The notes under the pieces are model-generated. The model saw nothing but the letters and a program-made list of their open reading frames with translations. It ran no database searches and had not been told where the DNA came from. From Roseinatronobacter monicus (GTDB lineage: Bacteria; Pseudomonadota; Alphaproteobacteria; Rhodobacterales; Rhodobacteraceae): a stretch of 64,000 bases of DNA. Position 1 is the first letter of the stretch, and the number at the start of each line of letters is the position of its first letter. The stretch spans positions 1-64,000 of the forward strand of contig NZ_VFPT01000002.1 in the NCBI RefSeq assembly GCF_006716865.1, given 5' to 3'. This document shows positions 25,127 to 35,023 of this stretch, one piece after another. Both the position numbers and the translations under genes were made by a program.

Positions 25127-26780
25127 CCATGGTATTTCTTATATAAATCATGGTGTTGATGGATGCAGGGGGCGAGTTTTATGGATCACCCAGAGGGTGC
25201 GGGCTTGCAGCGAGCAGATCGGGTGGATTTCGACCCTCGCGTGCGACTGGAATTTCGCGGCACTCAGCTCAGCTCCGACGGTGGCCTTCTGGTGATGCGC
25301 GAGCTGGATGACGCGCTCGGGCTGTCTGGCCTCGCGTCTGCGGCGCTGTGCGACAACCGCACCGGCAAGAACACCGTCCATCGGCTCGACGGGCTGTTCC
25401 GGCAGTCAGTGTTCGGGCGGCTGGCCGGATACGAGGACGTCAACGATGCCGACCGTCTCGCGCTCGATCCCGTGATGCGTCAGGTTGTTGGTGGTCGGGC
25501 TGTCGATGCGCAAGCGGCCTCGGCCTCACAGATGGGGCGGTTCGAGACCGAGACGCTGGCCTTGCCCGAGAACCGGGCGGCACTGGCCGACCTGAACGGC
25601 CAGTGGATCGACCGGTTTCATGACCGCAACGGGCTGAAGTTCATCGTGCTGGACATGGACAGCTCGGTCAGCCCCACCCACGGCGATCAGGAAGGTTCCG
25701 CCTGGAACGGGCATTTCGACTGCACCTGCTATCATCCGAACTTTCTGTTCAACCAGTTCGGGATGCTGGAACGCTGCGCCCTACGCAATGGCAACGTCCA
25801 TAGTGCTGATGGCTGGCGGGACGTCCTCGACCCCGTCATCGCCCGATATGCCAAGCGCGACATCATGCGCTTATTCCGCGCCGATGCCGCCTATGCGAAC
25901 CCCGCGATCTATGCGCGGCTGGAAGAAGTAGGCTATTTCTACGCCATCCGACTACCCGCCAACAGCGTCCTGCGCGAGAAGATCGCGCATCGGCTGAACC
26001 GGCCCGTAGGGCGGCCTTCGCTGACCAAGGTGAAGCGGTTCTTTGAGGATTTCCACTATCAGGCCGCGTCCTGGGACAAGGAGCGCCGCGTGATTGCCAA
26101 GATCGAATGGCACCCAGGCGAGCTGTTCCCGCGTGTTGGCTTCATCGTCACCAACTTGCCGATGGAACCGGATTGGGTGGTTCGGTTCTACAACCAGCGC
26201 GGCACGGCCGAGCAGCATATCAAGGAGGGCAAATACGCCTTCCACTGGACGCGGCTGTCATGCCGGAAGTTCCGCGACAACGAGGTGCGGCTGCAATTGC
26301 ACGCGCTGGCTTACAATCTGGCAACCTTCCTGCGCTGCATCGAGCTGCCCGAGGCCATGGCCGACTGGTCATTGACCAGCCTGCAACTGAAGCTGATCAA
26401 GATCGGGGCGCGTGTCGTCCGCCACGCCCGCGCCATCACCTTCCAACTGGCCGAGGTCGCGGTGACTGGCCCAATGGTGCGCGCCATCCTTGCCGCCATC
26501 CGCCGATTGCGAGCGCCACCGCTATGCGCATGACCGCGATCCGGACCCAAACTGAACGAAAGCGGCAGGACAGGTCCGTCCACCGCGCTGAAAAACGTCG
26601 CCGCCGAGCCGGGATGCTGCGGGCTCCTGGCCCGATCCGCCCAACTCCAGGCGTTTGCGCGACCGCAGACGCCGCTCGGGACGAAAAACGCTTGATCAAC
26701 TGGCGCAATCAGGCGATCTTGACGTCAGACGGCAGGCCACTTGGGAAATGTCGGCTTAATGCTTCGGAAACTCCAGACAT
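25127..26780 (+). mobile_element. IS1380-family insertion sequence (ends approximate)
   Basis: The element holds one transposase gene and splits an asparagine-synthase-like gene. The left end lies between about 25112 and 25160 and the right end between about 26690 and 26790. I could not pin the terminal repeats or a target duplication, so the coordinates are estimates. Confidence 0.7.
25163..26533 (+). CDS. IS1380-family transposase
   Basis: A 456-residue DDE transposase. The first Asp is in FIVLDMDSSVSPTHGDQEGS, the second in LFRADAAYANPAIY and the Glu in QRGTAEQHIKEGK; LSSDGGLLVMRELDD near the N-terminus is typical of the family. It appears intact. An ATG at 25181 (MDHPEG) is an alternative start. 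Confidence 0.88.
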   Translation: MQGASFMDHPEGAGLQRADRVDFDPRVRLEFRGTQLSSDGGLLVMRELDDALGLSGLASAALCDNRTGKNTVHRLDGLFRQSVFGRLAGYEDVNDADRLALDPVMRQVVGGRAVDAQAASASQMGRFETETLALPENRAALADLNGQWIDRFHDRNGLKFIVLDMDSSVSPTHGDQEGSAWNGHFDCTCYHPNFLFNQFGMLERCALRNGNVHSADGWRDVLDPVIARYAKRDIMRLFRADAAYANPAIYARLEEVGYFYAIRLPANSVLREKIAHRLNRPVGRPSLTKVKRFFEDFHYQAASWDKERRVIAKIEWHPGELFPRVGFIVTNLPMEPDWVVRFYNQRGTAEQHIKEGKYAFHWTRLSCRKFRDNEVRLQLHALAYNLATFLRCIELPEAMADWSLTSLQLKLIKIGARVVRHARAITFQLAEVAVTGPMVRAILAAIRRLRAPPLCA

Positions 26781-26784
26781 ATAC

Positions 26785-28122
26785 TCATTCATGAATGCTG
26801 GATTTTTTGGAAACGATGAAACTTTTTATCCGAGGGTAACTGCTATCCCTCCTTATGCAACTTTGCATGTATCAGGTGGTCGCTCTCAAGAGAAATGCGA
26901 ATTCTCAGAGCTTTTGAGCGGGAAGCTGGGTGGCGATGATAAAGATTACGATTCCAGCAAGTACTTTGATTCGATCACAGACCGATTCATAAGCGGTTTC
27001 AGCGCTCTGAAAGGGGCTTCCAGTGTTGAAATTCAACTTAGCGGTGGGAAGGATAGCAGGCTCGTTTTGGCAGGTATGACAGCTTCAGGAATGAACGTGG
27101 TTGCGAAAACGACGGACGGTGGCTCTCATAATTTTACAGATGTGTACTGTGCCAAATTGGTAGCCGACGCGCTGAAGGTCGAACATATTATTACAAAGAC
27201 TGCACAGCGCTCTGTTGAGGCTACTATCTCTCCAGACGATTTTTATACTCGAACCGTTGACACACTTAAGGCAACCGATTTTGGTTTGATTTCTTTCGGA
27301 AATCTAGGGTTTAATCGTAGTTTTCGAGATGTCCGTGTGTTCAATGGGTTGGGTGGTGAATTGCTTCGAGGAGGTTACTCAAAGGGCCTTACTAAGCAGA
27401 AAGTAAAATATAACTCTCACTCTCTTCTGATATCAAAGTGGGGCCGTTTTTCAACGTTTTTTAAAAAAGAATCCTCTGAGAGGTACGGGAATTATATAAC
27501 TGACTGGTTGGAAGAGAACGAACTTTCCGAAAACATGCCGCTGGCCGCTGATGCTGCATATCTTTATTGTAGGATGGGGCGGTGGGCGGCGGCTCTAGCC
27601 CGCAGTGGTTCGATGGCGCGAATACCTACTTATCCTTTGTTGGATAACTCATTTATGGAGGCGGTTTACTCTGCTCCGGTCGAATATAGAAGCAATGACC
27701 GTCTATTGTACGAGGTTCTCAGAAGGGTTAATCGGGATCTTGTGGATATCCCCCTTGCCAATGATTATTGGGCGTTCTGGGATTCAGAGCAGATCGAAAA
27801 ATTCAAGCTGAAATGGCCTGATGCTTTCAGATCGAGAGGTGATCAGCGGTCAGGGGCCAACCTTGATTGGCGGGCCAACTGGGTCGATGTTATCGGAGAG
27901 CACCTTTTCGACTTTATCCTATCAAGCCCCAGCTCGGTGGTTTTCGATTTTGTAGATCGTGATCGGTTGGAGTCCCTCAGGGCAACTGGGGTAAATTATG
28001 GTCATCGCTTCCTACTTTTCGGAATATATTCTGCTGTCATTGCGTCATCAAATGAATTTCAGCGAGGTGTTTATTCGAACGTACGATTCAGTCTAGATGA
28101 TCTCAGAACGACAAGGACGTAA
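26785..28122 (+). pseudogene. 3' half of the asparagine-synthase-like gene
   Basis: The frame carries SFMNAGFFGNDETFYPRV and then the ATP-pyrophosphatase domain with VEIQLSGGKDSRLVLAGM, the PP-loop of asparagine synthases (SGGxDS). It resumes where the fragment at 24608 breaks off. The annotated open frame continues upstream into the IS1380 element, but those residues are not part of the original gene. Whether the fragment is translated is unknown. Confidence 0.75.
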
Positions 28123-28128
28123 AGTTTA

Positions 28129-29496
28129 GTGATCAGTTTACCGCAAGATGAATCATTGAATACCCGCGCCAGTTCGGGGCACTCGCTACTAGCGTTGCTT
28201 CCAGTTGCTCGTAAGGAAATGTACTTGAACTACTACAACCTCTGCTTCGACGCGCAGGGTTGTCCGATGAAGCAGCTTGGGACAAGACAAGTTTTTCACC
28301 CGATCCTCGCAGCCTATCTGATTTTCGACCTCGTCCGTGCGTATGAGGGCTGTGGCAACCCTGAGGCGCTTCGGGCCGCCGAGGCGGTGGCGCTGCAAAC
28401 GCTGAAACGGGGCACGGAATTTCAGGACGCTCTGGTTTTTTATTATTCCGAGGAAGATGGCCTGTCTTCCGTCCCCGGCAGGTTCTATTCTGCGCTAACC
28501 CAGTCGTGGTTTGTTCGGGCCTTCTGCCGTCTGAGCCGCCATAACCCCGCTCATGCCCAGATTGTCCGGCTTCTGTTTCGGAGCCTGATGATTCCGAAAT
28601 CCGAGGGTGGTGTGCTGGTCAGGAAATCCTTTGGCTGGATTGTCGAGGAATATCCTCATGAGCCGACATTCTATACGCTCAATGGCTGGTTGACCGTCGT
28701 AAGATGGATCATCGAAAGCGTTGACGACCTGAAGCGATGCGATGTGGCGGTGGGTGAATTTCTGGATCGGAACATCGACGCCGCCGCCACTATGCTGCCC
28801 CTCTATGATGCGGAATTCTGTCTGAACAGCCGTTATCAGTTGACTGGCTTCACGCGATTGCAGGTAATCGTGGATCGCGAGGCCGGTTTTCAGGCCGAGT
28901 CCTTCGCCATCGAGATTCCCGACGAGGGGTATTTTCCTGGGAGCCTGGAACCCCAGGACTCGCGCTGGAAGAACTATTTGGAGCGCGCCGAGGGGCGGCT
29001 GCATCAATTCAATGTTGTCATGTCACTTATTTCGGCACCACAGCCCAATTTACTGCATCTTTCCTTCACCTGCACAGCCCCCTGCACGCTGAGATTGCGG
29101 GTAGCACAGGGGAACTATCGTCCAGACAGCACCGGTATGCCAACCGAGCGCTGGAACGACTTCGCCCGGATTGCCACATCCACGCCCGGAGCGAACACGA
29201 TCCACTGCCAGATCCCGTTCGATGCGCAAAACATGTTTGCCTATCCGACGAACTTCAAGAAGAAGATTGGCGACAGATTTTTCAACGGCTATCATTTCGT
29301 ACACATCATCGATTGCGCCGAGATTTTTCGGTTCAGCGGGCGGACGATCTTTCGTGATTACGCGCTGCGCTTCCTTGGTTATCAGGAGCGATGGTCGGAG
29401 CTTGGATTTTCCGACGTCTATGCCTTGACGCCGCATCTCGACTATCCCGTTGGTTTCTCTCAGTTTGTTACTGCTATGCTTAATGAAAAGGAATGA
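28129..29496 (+). CDS. Glucuronyl C5-epimerase-like protein
   Basis: A 455-residue protein, GTG start, 6 bp after the previous stop. The segment VPGRFYSALTQSWFVRAFCRLSR and the following VRKSFGWIVEEYPHEPTFYTLNGW resemble the C-terminal domain of D-glucuronyl C5-epimerases (AQG/LL-type helix, then EYPxxPxxxxLNG). These enzymes convert glucuronate to iduronate in heparin-like chains. In a cluster that makes an acetylated mannuronate, the natural substrate may be this uronate. Domain identity is a moderate-confidence reading; no signal peptide is seen. Confidence 0.55.
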   Translation: MISLPQDESLNTRASSGHSLLALLPVARKEMYLNYYNLCFDAQGCPMKQLGTRQVFHPILAAYLIFDLVRAYEGCGNPEALRAAEAVALQTLKRGTEFQDALVFYYSEEDGLSSVPGRFYSALTQSWFVRAFCRLSRHNPAHAQIVRLLFRSLMIPKSEGGVLVRKSFGWIVEEYPHEPTFYTLNGWLTVVRWIIESVDDLKRCDVAVGEFLDRNIDAAATMLPLYDAEFCLNSRYQLTGFTRLQVIVDREAGFQAESFAIEIPDEGYFPGSLEPQDSRWKNYLERAEGRLHQFNVVMSLISAPQPNLLHLSFTCTAPCTLRLRVAQGNYRPDSTGMPTERWNDFARIATSTPGANTIHCQIPFDAQNMFAYPTNFKKKIGDRFFNGYHFVHIIDCAEIFRFSGRTIFRDYALRFLGYQERWSELGFSDVYALTPHLDYPVGFSQFVTAMLNEKE

Positions 29497-30788
29497 CGAT
29501 GAAAGCTTGGTCTCTGCGCACAAGGCTTGCCCGCACTTTGGGTTTCGACATTCCACGCCTGAATGCCCGCCTCACCTCCGCAGGGCAGGAATCTGCGCGG
29601 ATGGCCGCGCGGATCGAGGCACTCGAACTTGAAAATGCGCGCCTGCGGGCTGCGCCCGCGCCGGTGTCGGCCCCGCTATCCCCGGCTGTTCCCACGGCCA
29701 CCCGTCTGCGCGATCTGCTGAGTGCGCTGCTCGACACCTATGAGAGCACGCGCGGGATCAGTTGTGATGCGTATTGCGACACCCCGCAATGGCACGCCAT
29801 GGCCGAAGCGCAATATCTGGAAGCTGTGGTCATCGCGCATCAGGCGGGCCTGTTGTCAGACGCACAGGCTCGCCTGCGCGCGAAGGCCAGCGTCGCGCGG
29901 CTGCAATCGGGTGCCCTGCACCGCGAAACAGGCGTATCCGCGCAATGGGGGCTGGGGTTCCGCTGGCAGGATTTCCCGTCTGATGAGCCTTTTCTGGTCA
30001 CCACGGCGCTGGTCACACGCGCGCTGGCGGCAGCGGATGGTCTCATCCCGTGTGCCGGACTGGTGCAGGAAGGGTTTCGGGGTCTTGCCCGCCTGCCTCG
30101 TCGAGAGGTTGTAATCAATGACAAGGCAGTCGCGTTGCCCGTCTATGCTCCCGCTCTACCTGAAGTGGTGGAAAATACGATCGCACTTTGGGCGCAGGTA
30201 GTTCTCGATAACCCCGAGTTGTCCGAATCAGGATCAGCGACGCTGCGTGAAGCTGAGCAGGCGCTGGAGTGGCTTAATGGGAGCTTCATGCCCGGTCTGG
30301 GCTGGACTTATTCCAAGACGCGGCCAGTCTTCGACTTGATGCATCAGGTATATATTCTAGAGGGGCTGCTCTGCTGCCGCAGCATAAACGACCCAGAACA
30401 ACTAGCCATCGAGACCTTTGCTTCTTTTCGCTCCGGAGTAGGATATATCGATAGTATGACGCTGAGTGATCGCGCCAAAGCAATAGAGTCAGTAGGGCGG
30501 TCAGGCAAGAATTATATCGTATTCCGGGGAGATCGGGTGCTAACTGCCCGAGCTGATCCTGCAAGGGTATGGTCGCTCGGCGGAATGCTGGGCAGCTTCG
30601 GGTTGTTCGCTGTCGAAGGAAAGCAGCCTGATTACTGGCTCAGTCAGATCCGACGTTTTCCGGTGCAGATGCTTCCTGAACATTTCGGCGCAGACTTCCG
30701 TCAGGAGATGCATCTTGCTCGAGGCGCAGCACTGGCACTTAAGGCCTTGCGCCGGAAGGCCAGCGATACCGGCCTATCAGTCGAGTGA
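29493..30788 (+). CDS. Unrecognised protein of the polysaccharide cluster
   Basis: A 431-residue protein overlapping its neighbours by 4 bp on both sides, so it belongs to one transcription-translation unit with the epimerase-like and glycosyltransferase genes. An N-terminal coiled-coil stretch (RMAARIEALELENARLRA) is followed by a Pro/Ala linker and a mostly helical domain with WGLGFRWQDFPSDEPFLVTTALVTRAL and FDLMHQVYILEGLLC, which may be an alpha/alpha toroid as in polysaccharide lyases or epimerases. I do not recognise the family and propose no reaction. Confidence 0.5.
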   Translation: MTMKAWSLRTRLARTLGFDIPRLNARLTSAGQESARMAARIEALELENARLRAAPAPVSAPLSPAVPTATRLRDLLSALLDTYESTRGISCDAYCDTPQWHAMAEAQYLEAVVIAHQAGLLSDAQARLRAKASVARLQSGALHRETGVSAQWGLGFRWQDFPSDEPFLVTTALVTRALAAADGLIPCAGLVQEGFRGLARLPRREVVINDKAVALPVYAPALPEVVENTIALWAQVVLDNPELSESGSATLREAEQALEWLNGSFMPGLGWTYSKTRPVFDLMHQVYILEGLLCCRSINDPEQLAIETFASFRSGVGYIDSMTLSDRAKAIESVGRSGKNYIVFRGDRVLTARADPARVWSLGGMLGSFGLFAVEGKQPDYWLSQIRRFPVQMLPEHFGADFRQEMHLARGAALALKALRRKASDTGLSVE

Positions 30789-32044
30789 AGGTCGGCGGAG
30801 TAACATTGGCTCCATACGGGACGAGCCTATCGCGTGGACGAATTGCGATGATCGTGTGGAATACATTCGACTCCGATGCGCGTGTTCAAAAGGAAATCGC
30901 AACTCTGAACAAGGCCGGTTACACGGTTCATGTCTTTTGCCGCCGTGCCGACCCGGACGGACCTGCAAGAGAGCAGCGCGGGCCCGAACTGATTGTCGAG
31001 CGGTTTCCTCGCAAAGCTGGACGTGACACCCTGGGGGCTGCTGGATTTGTTGCTACCCCTCAGCGCCGTAGCGGGGTGAGACAGCTGCTTCATATGGCAC
31101 GGCAGCTACTGATACAGCAGCAAATGGTCCGTGCAATGGTGGCGATGCGTCCTAGCGTGATACATGCCCATGACCTAAACACGCTGATCCCGGCGCTGCA
31201 GGCCGCGCGTCTTGCTCGGGTACCATTGATCTATGATGCGCATGAGTTCAATATGGACCGTATTGATCAGAACAACTGGCTGCGCCCAGTATTTCGACAG
31301 ATCGAGGGGTTTGCGCTTACACGCGCGGCGAGAGTGATTGTGCCGTCACCAGGGATCGCCAAGGCGCTAGCGCGGTTCTATAGTGTTAGGAGGCCAACAG
31401 TGTTAGCTAACTGGCCAGTTCTGGATACGGGTTTAAGCCCTGCGATACCAGATCTGCGCGCTCGATTAGGAATAGAACCCAGCAGGCCAGTGGCGTTATA
31501 TCAGGGCGGCCTACAACCACATCGCGGTCTTGAGCTTCTTGTTGCGGCGATGCCCGAAGTGCCCGATCTAGACCTTGTGCTGATGGGTGATGGGCGGTTG
31601 CGCGAAGCGCTCAAAAAACAGATTGCGGAGTTGGGACTGTTGGGACGGGTCCATCTGGTGCCACCCGAGCCGCTGGAGCGACTCTTGCCGACTTCCATGA
31701 CTGCCGACTTTGGGGTTCATCCACTCGAGGCAGGGTGCCTGAATCATGCCCATGCTAGCCCCAACAAGCTGTTCGAATATTTGCATGCGAGACTACCGGT
31801 GGTGGTAAGCAACCTGCCGGGAATGTGTCATGCCTTGAGGCAAGCGCCGGGGGGGAATCCGGGCTTGATGTTCGCATCTGGTGACCGAGAAGAGTTGACG
31901 CGAGTTTTGCGCAGAATGACCGCTGACCCAGCGCTACGCGCTGTGCTGTCTAGTCGCGCTCGCGCCGCGAGTGAAGCTTATTGCTGGCAAGCACAAGAAC
32001 ATTCACTCTCTGACGTATATGAAGAGTTGTTGGAGAAAATGTGA
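30785..32044 (+). CDS. Glycosyltransferase, group 4
   Basis: A 419-residue GT4/GT-B enzyme with GTG start. The N-terminal domain has IVWNTFDSDARVQKEIATLNKAGYTVHVFCRR, the acceptor side DAHEFNMDRI, and the C-terminal side ALYQGGLQPHRGLELLVAAMP, VLMGDGRLREALK and SPNKLFEYLHARLPVVVSNL with the EX7E-type glutamates. It would add a sugar to the repeat unit at the cytoplasmic face. It overlaps the previous gene by 4 bp and converges on the flippase gene. Confidence 0.83.
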   Translation: MKVGGVTLAPYGTSLSRGRIAMIVWNTFDSDARVQKEIATLNKAGYTVHVFCRRADPDGPAREQRGPELIVERFPRKAGRDTLGAAGFVATPQRRSGVRQLLHMARQLLIQQQMVRAMVAMRPSVIHAHDLNTLIPALQAARLARVPLIYDAHEFNMDRIDQNNWLRPVFRQIEGFALTRAARVIVPSPGIAKALARFYSVRRPTVLANWPVLDTGLSPAIPDLRARLGIEPSRPVALYQGGLQPHRGLELLVAAMPEVPDLDLVLMGDGRLREALKKQIAELGLLGRVHLVPPEPLERLLPTSMTADFGVHPLEAGCLNHAHASPNKLFEYLHARLPVVVSNLPGMCHALRQAPGGNPGLMFASGDREELTRVLRRMTADPALRAVLSSRARAASEAYCWQAQEHSLSDVYEELLEKM

Positions 32045-32059
32045 AGCTCGAGATCTGCC

Positions 32060-33340
32060 TCACCCGCTCGTCGATCCTCCATGCAATCGGGGTGGGAGCT
32101 TGGAAGCTCGATAAAAAACTATGGAACTTGCTATAAAAAATATAGCGGATGCTACTGCGTAAGCTTCAAGAATAATAGAAGAAAAGAGATGGCTTGCTAT
32201 TACAACAACCGCTATACGAGCCACTGCTCCAAATACTGATATATAAAGCATCTCTTTTTGATACCCTATCAAGGACATCACCATCGAAACAGGGGAGCTG
32301 ATTAACTGGGCCAGCATCCAAGGAGCTATCCACGCCGCGATTTGACCCGCGCGTTGCCATTCGGTCCCAAAAATAAAAGTAAATACCATTGGGCCAAATA
32401 AGATCACCAATATCATTGGTAACAATCCGGTGAAAAACAAACGGCGCATCATCATTGCAGTAAACTTATGAAGTGTTGCATTGGTTTGCTCCGCGGCAGC
32501 ACGTGATGCGTAAACCTGAGCGAAAGAGGCCCCCATTAAAGTCATAGGTATAGCTACTACTTGCATAGACAAATAAAGTTGTCCGGCTTCTGCACCAGAG
32601 TGTGCTGCGAAAATAAGTATTGGGATCTGTACGCTTATGACATTAGTAAACGCCTCGGGCGTAGAGAATATCATGAAACGACGATACTTAACGAGAGTTT
32701 CTCTGATGCGCTTACGGTTAATCTTGGCAAATTTTCTTTGGTCATTCTTCCAAGTCTGTATAGAGAGCAAAAAACCACCAGCGCTCAATGTTAAGAGATT
32801 TCCAATAAGCAACCCAAGCGGTGCGATCCCAAACCATCCTAACCCTAGCATGCTACCAGCTCCAGTAGCCGACTGGCTAATCCGCGTGCGGGCGATCAGG
32901 CCAAACCGATGCATGCGCGTTGCCCAATACTGAAGCGCCGTGTAACCTGCACCCAAAAAAATGCCCAGCGAGATCAACCAGAAATAGGGTTCAATTCCTG
33001 GTGTACCAATTGATAATGCCAGCGCTTCTGGCGAGATCATCGACAATACAAATATCAATATAGAGCTGATCGCGGCTGCGATTAGAGAAATGGCCAACAA
33101 ATTAGTTGCATCGTCATCATTCTCTGCTAATGGGATTGCAACATCCATGCGCAGGCAAGAAACGACAGAGATCGAACTTATTAGCGCAATAAACACAGCG
33201 AGAAGCTTGAAGTCATCCGGCTCGTATAACCGTGTGAGGAACGGTAGGGCCACCAGGAGGATTAATCTTCCACCCAGTGTTCCAGTTAAGAGTTGGATTG
33301 CATCACGGAAAATACCCCTGCTAGATGATTTGCGTGTCAT
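32060..33340 (-). CDS. Wzx-type polysaccharide flippase
   Basis: A 426-residue inner-membrane protein with about twelve hydrophobic segments (for example LLAISLIAAAISSILIFVLS, RLFFTGLLPMILVILFG) and a positively charged start (MTRKSSSRG). The pattern fits oligosaccharide flippases of the MOP superfamily, which move lipid-linked repeat units across the inner membrane. It is transcribed toward the glycosyltransferases. It is AT-rich compared with the wbp genes, suggesting a separate origin. Confidence 0.8.
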   Translation of the reverse strand: MTRKSSSRGIFRDAIQLLTGTLGGRLILLVALPFLTRLYEPDDFKLLAVFIALISSISVVSCLRMDVAIPLAENDDDATNLLAISLIAAAISSILIFVLSMISPEALALSIGTPGIEPYFWLISLGIFLGAGYTALQYWATRMHRFGLIARTRISQSATGAGSMLGLGWFGIAPLGLLIGNLLTLSAGGFLLSIQTWKNDQRKFAKINRKRIRETLVKYRRFMIFSTPEAFTNVISVQIPILIFAAHSGAEAGQLYLSMQVVAIPMTLMGASFAQVYASRAAAEQTNATLHKFTAMMMRRLFFTGLLPMILVILFGPMVFTFIFGTEWQRAGQIAAWIAPWMLAQLISSPVSMVMSLIGYQKEMLYISVFGAVARIAVVVIASHLFSSIILEAYAVASAIFFIASSIVFYRASKLPPRLHGGSTSG

Positions 33341-33470
33341 TTACAATTGAGCCTGTTATGATTTTAGTGAGATTTTCCGTTTCCCCGCTGCACAGAGCTT
33401 TTTGGCGACTTATTTTGATCATGAAGCAAACATTTAGTTCCAATAAAGTTCCTGTGCCTCGCCTCTGTAG

Positions 33471-33733
33471 CTACGCCTCGACGCAACAGATTTGCTGAGC
33501 AGCTTGCAGACTAAGGGCTATTTCTCCACTTTCACATTGTAATGCATTGGTCACTCCATTGTGGTCCATCGATTCAAGGCGCTGACGCAGTAAGAGTCGT
33601 TCTTTGTCAAAATACAATATCATTGCACTGATATGACCAACCCTCGCCCGCATCTTTGGGCCATGGTGGGTCTTTGAGGATCCATACAGGAGGGCGGTCA
33701 CATCATCAATGCCTATCATACCGCACTGCATCG
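33471..33733 (-). pseudogene. Unrecognised small reading frame cut by ISAs1 insertion
   Basis: On the minus strand the frame MQCGMIGIDDVTALLYGS continues to CCVEA and stop. Its first codons lie in the 10-bp duplication, so removing the ISAs1 element joins it to the stretch after the KpsT-like gene. A possible start of another gene, MKILYLTITDLARFRG then stop, lies just after kpsT. I recognise neither; the region 33341-33723 holds nothing else I can name. Confidence 0.3.
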
Positions 33734-34951
33734 CAGGAGAATGGCTTTTGGACATGACTGCGTCATTGAGTGGGTTGCGCTTGTTGACGTGATGGATTCT
33801 GGATGGTGGCGTCATCATTTTGGAGCCTCCGGTCATGCAGATTTTCCTCGACGCCTTTGGCAATATTCCCGACCCGCGGGCCAGCAATGCCCGTCATGAC
33901 CTTGGCGAGTTGCTTGTGATTGCGTTTGTTTCAGTGCTCTGCGGCTCCAGTTCCTGCGCGGAGATGGCAGAGTTCGGGCGTGCAAAAGAGAACGTTTTCA
34001 GAGACTTCCTGAAGCTCAAGCACGCCATACCCTCGCATGACACGTTTTCAGATGTGTTCGCGATGATCGACCCCAAGGCGCTGGATGCGACCTTCGGCAA
34101 GGTGTTGGCCGAGGTCGCGGCACTGTTGCAAGACGGTGATGTGATCGCCATCGACGGCAAGGCATTGCGCGGCGCCGGGGGCAAAACCGAGAATGCGAAA
34201 ACGCGGATGATGGTCTCAGCCTGCGCCTCACGCCTGCGCCTGACGCTGGCCACGGTGCCCGCTGATCGGGGCGCGGAGTTGGAGGCCGCGATCGAAGCCC
34301 TCGGACTGATCGCGCTGAAGGGCAAGGTGGTGACGGGCGATGCGCTCCATTGCAACCGCCGCACCGTGGCCGCAATCAACGCCCAAGGTGGCGATTGGTG
34401 CCTGGCGCTCAAGGGTAATCAGGAGTCACTCTTGTCGGATGCGCGGGGCTGCTTTTCTGAGCCGCCCGAAGGTCACCCAGAAGCTATCACGGATGAGATG
34501 AACCATGGTCGCCGGGAGATCCGAAAGGCTGTCGTAGTATCAGCCAAGTCATTGGCAGAACATCATGAATTCCCTGGCCTCAAGGGCTTCGGTCGCATCG
34601 AGGCTACCCGCGAAGTAGACGGCAAGGTGACCTCAGAGACGCGCTTCTTCGCCCTGTCCTGGCTGCCCACGCCCGAGGTTTTGCTAGCCACGGTCCGCGC
34701 CCACTGGGCCATCGAGAACGCCCTACATTGGCAACTCGACGTGTCGTTTCGCGAGGATGACGCGCGTAACCGCAAGGACAATGGGCCAGCCAACATCGCC
34801 GTGCTCCGACGCCGCGCCCTTGACGTTGTCCGCCGCGATACATCCAAAACGTCGCTGTCCCTCAAACTCAAACGAGCAGGCTGGGATGAAGCCTTCCTGC
34901 GCAAACTCCTCACAAATATCTCAACGGCTTAGGCCAAAAGCGATTGCCCTG
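33734..34951 (+). mobile_element. ISAs1-family insertion sequence, 1218 bp with 10-bp target duplication
   Basis: The terminal inverted repeats start CAGGAGAATGGCTTTTGG on the left and, reversed, CAGGGCAATCGCTTTTGG on the right. The flanking direct repeat CACTGCATCG (33724-33733 and 34952-34961) is a clean 10-bp target duplication, as expected for ISAs1. The insertion is therefore a simple and probably recent transposition. Confidence 0.93.
33820..34932 (+). CDS. ISAs1-family transposase
   Basis: A 370-residue DDE transposase of the ISAs1/H-repeat type: IPDPRASNARHDLGELLVIA at the start, VIAIDGKALRGAGGK with the first Asp, VVTGDALHCNRRT with the second and RAHWAIENALHWQLDVSFREDD with the Glu. 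It appears complete. ATG 33835 (MQIFLDAF) is an alternative start. Confidence 0.92.
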   Translation: MEPPVMQIFLDAFGNIPDPRASNARHDLGELLVIAFVSVLCGSSSCAEMAEFGRAKENVFRDFLKLKHAIPSHDTFSDVFAMIDPKALDATFGKVLAEVAALLQDGDVIAIDGKALRGAGGKTENAKTRMMVSACASRLRLTLATVPADRGAELEAAIEALGLIALKGKVVTGDALHCNRRTVAAINAQGGDWCLALKGNQESLLSDARGCFSEPPEGHPEAITDEMNHGRREIRKAVVVSAKSLAEHHEFPGLKGFGRIEATREVDGKVTSETRFFALSWLPTPEVLLATVRAHWAIENALHWQLDVSFREDDARNRKDNGPANIAVLRRRALDVVRRDTSKTSLSLKLKRAGWDEAFLRKLLTNISTA

Positions 34952-35023
34952 CACTGCATCGGGGTGCGGATGTTGATCAACCCCTGAATCTGGCGAGGTC
35001 CGTAATAGTCAAATAAAGGATTT

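Noticed and set aside
26107-26784. N-terminal part of the 671-residue frame ending at 28122
   Set aside because: It is the IS1380 transposase in another frame; only the part after about 26785 belongs to the asparagine-synthase-like gene.
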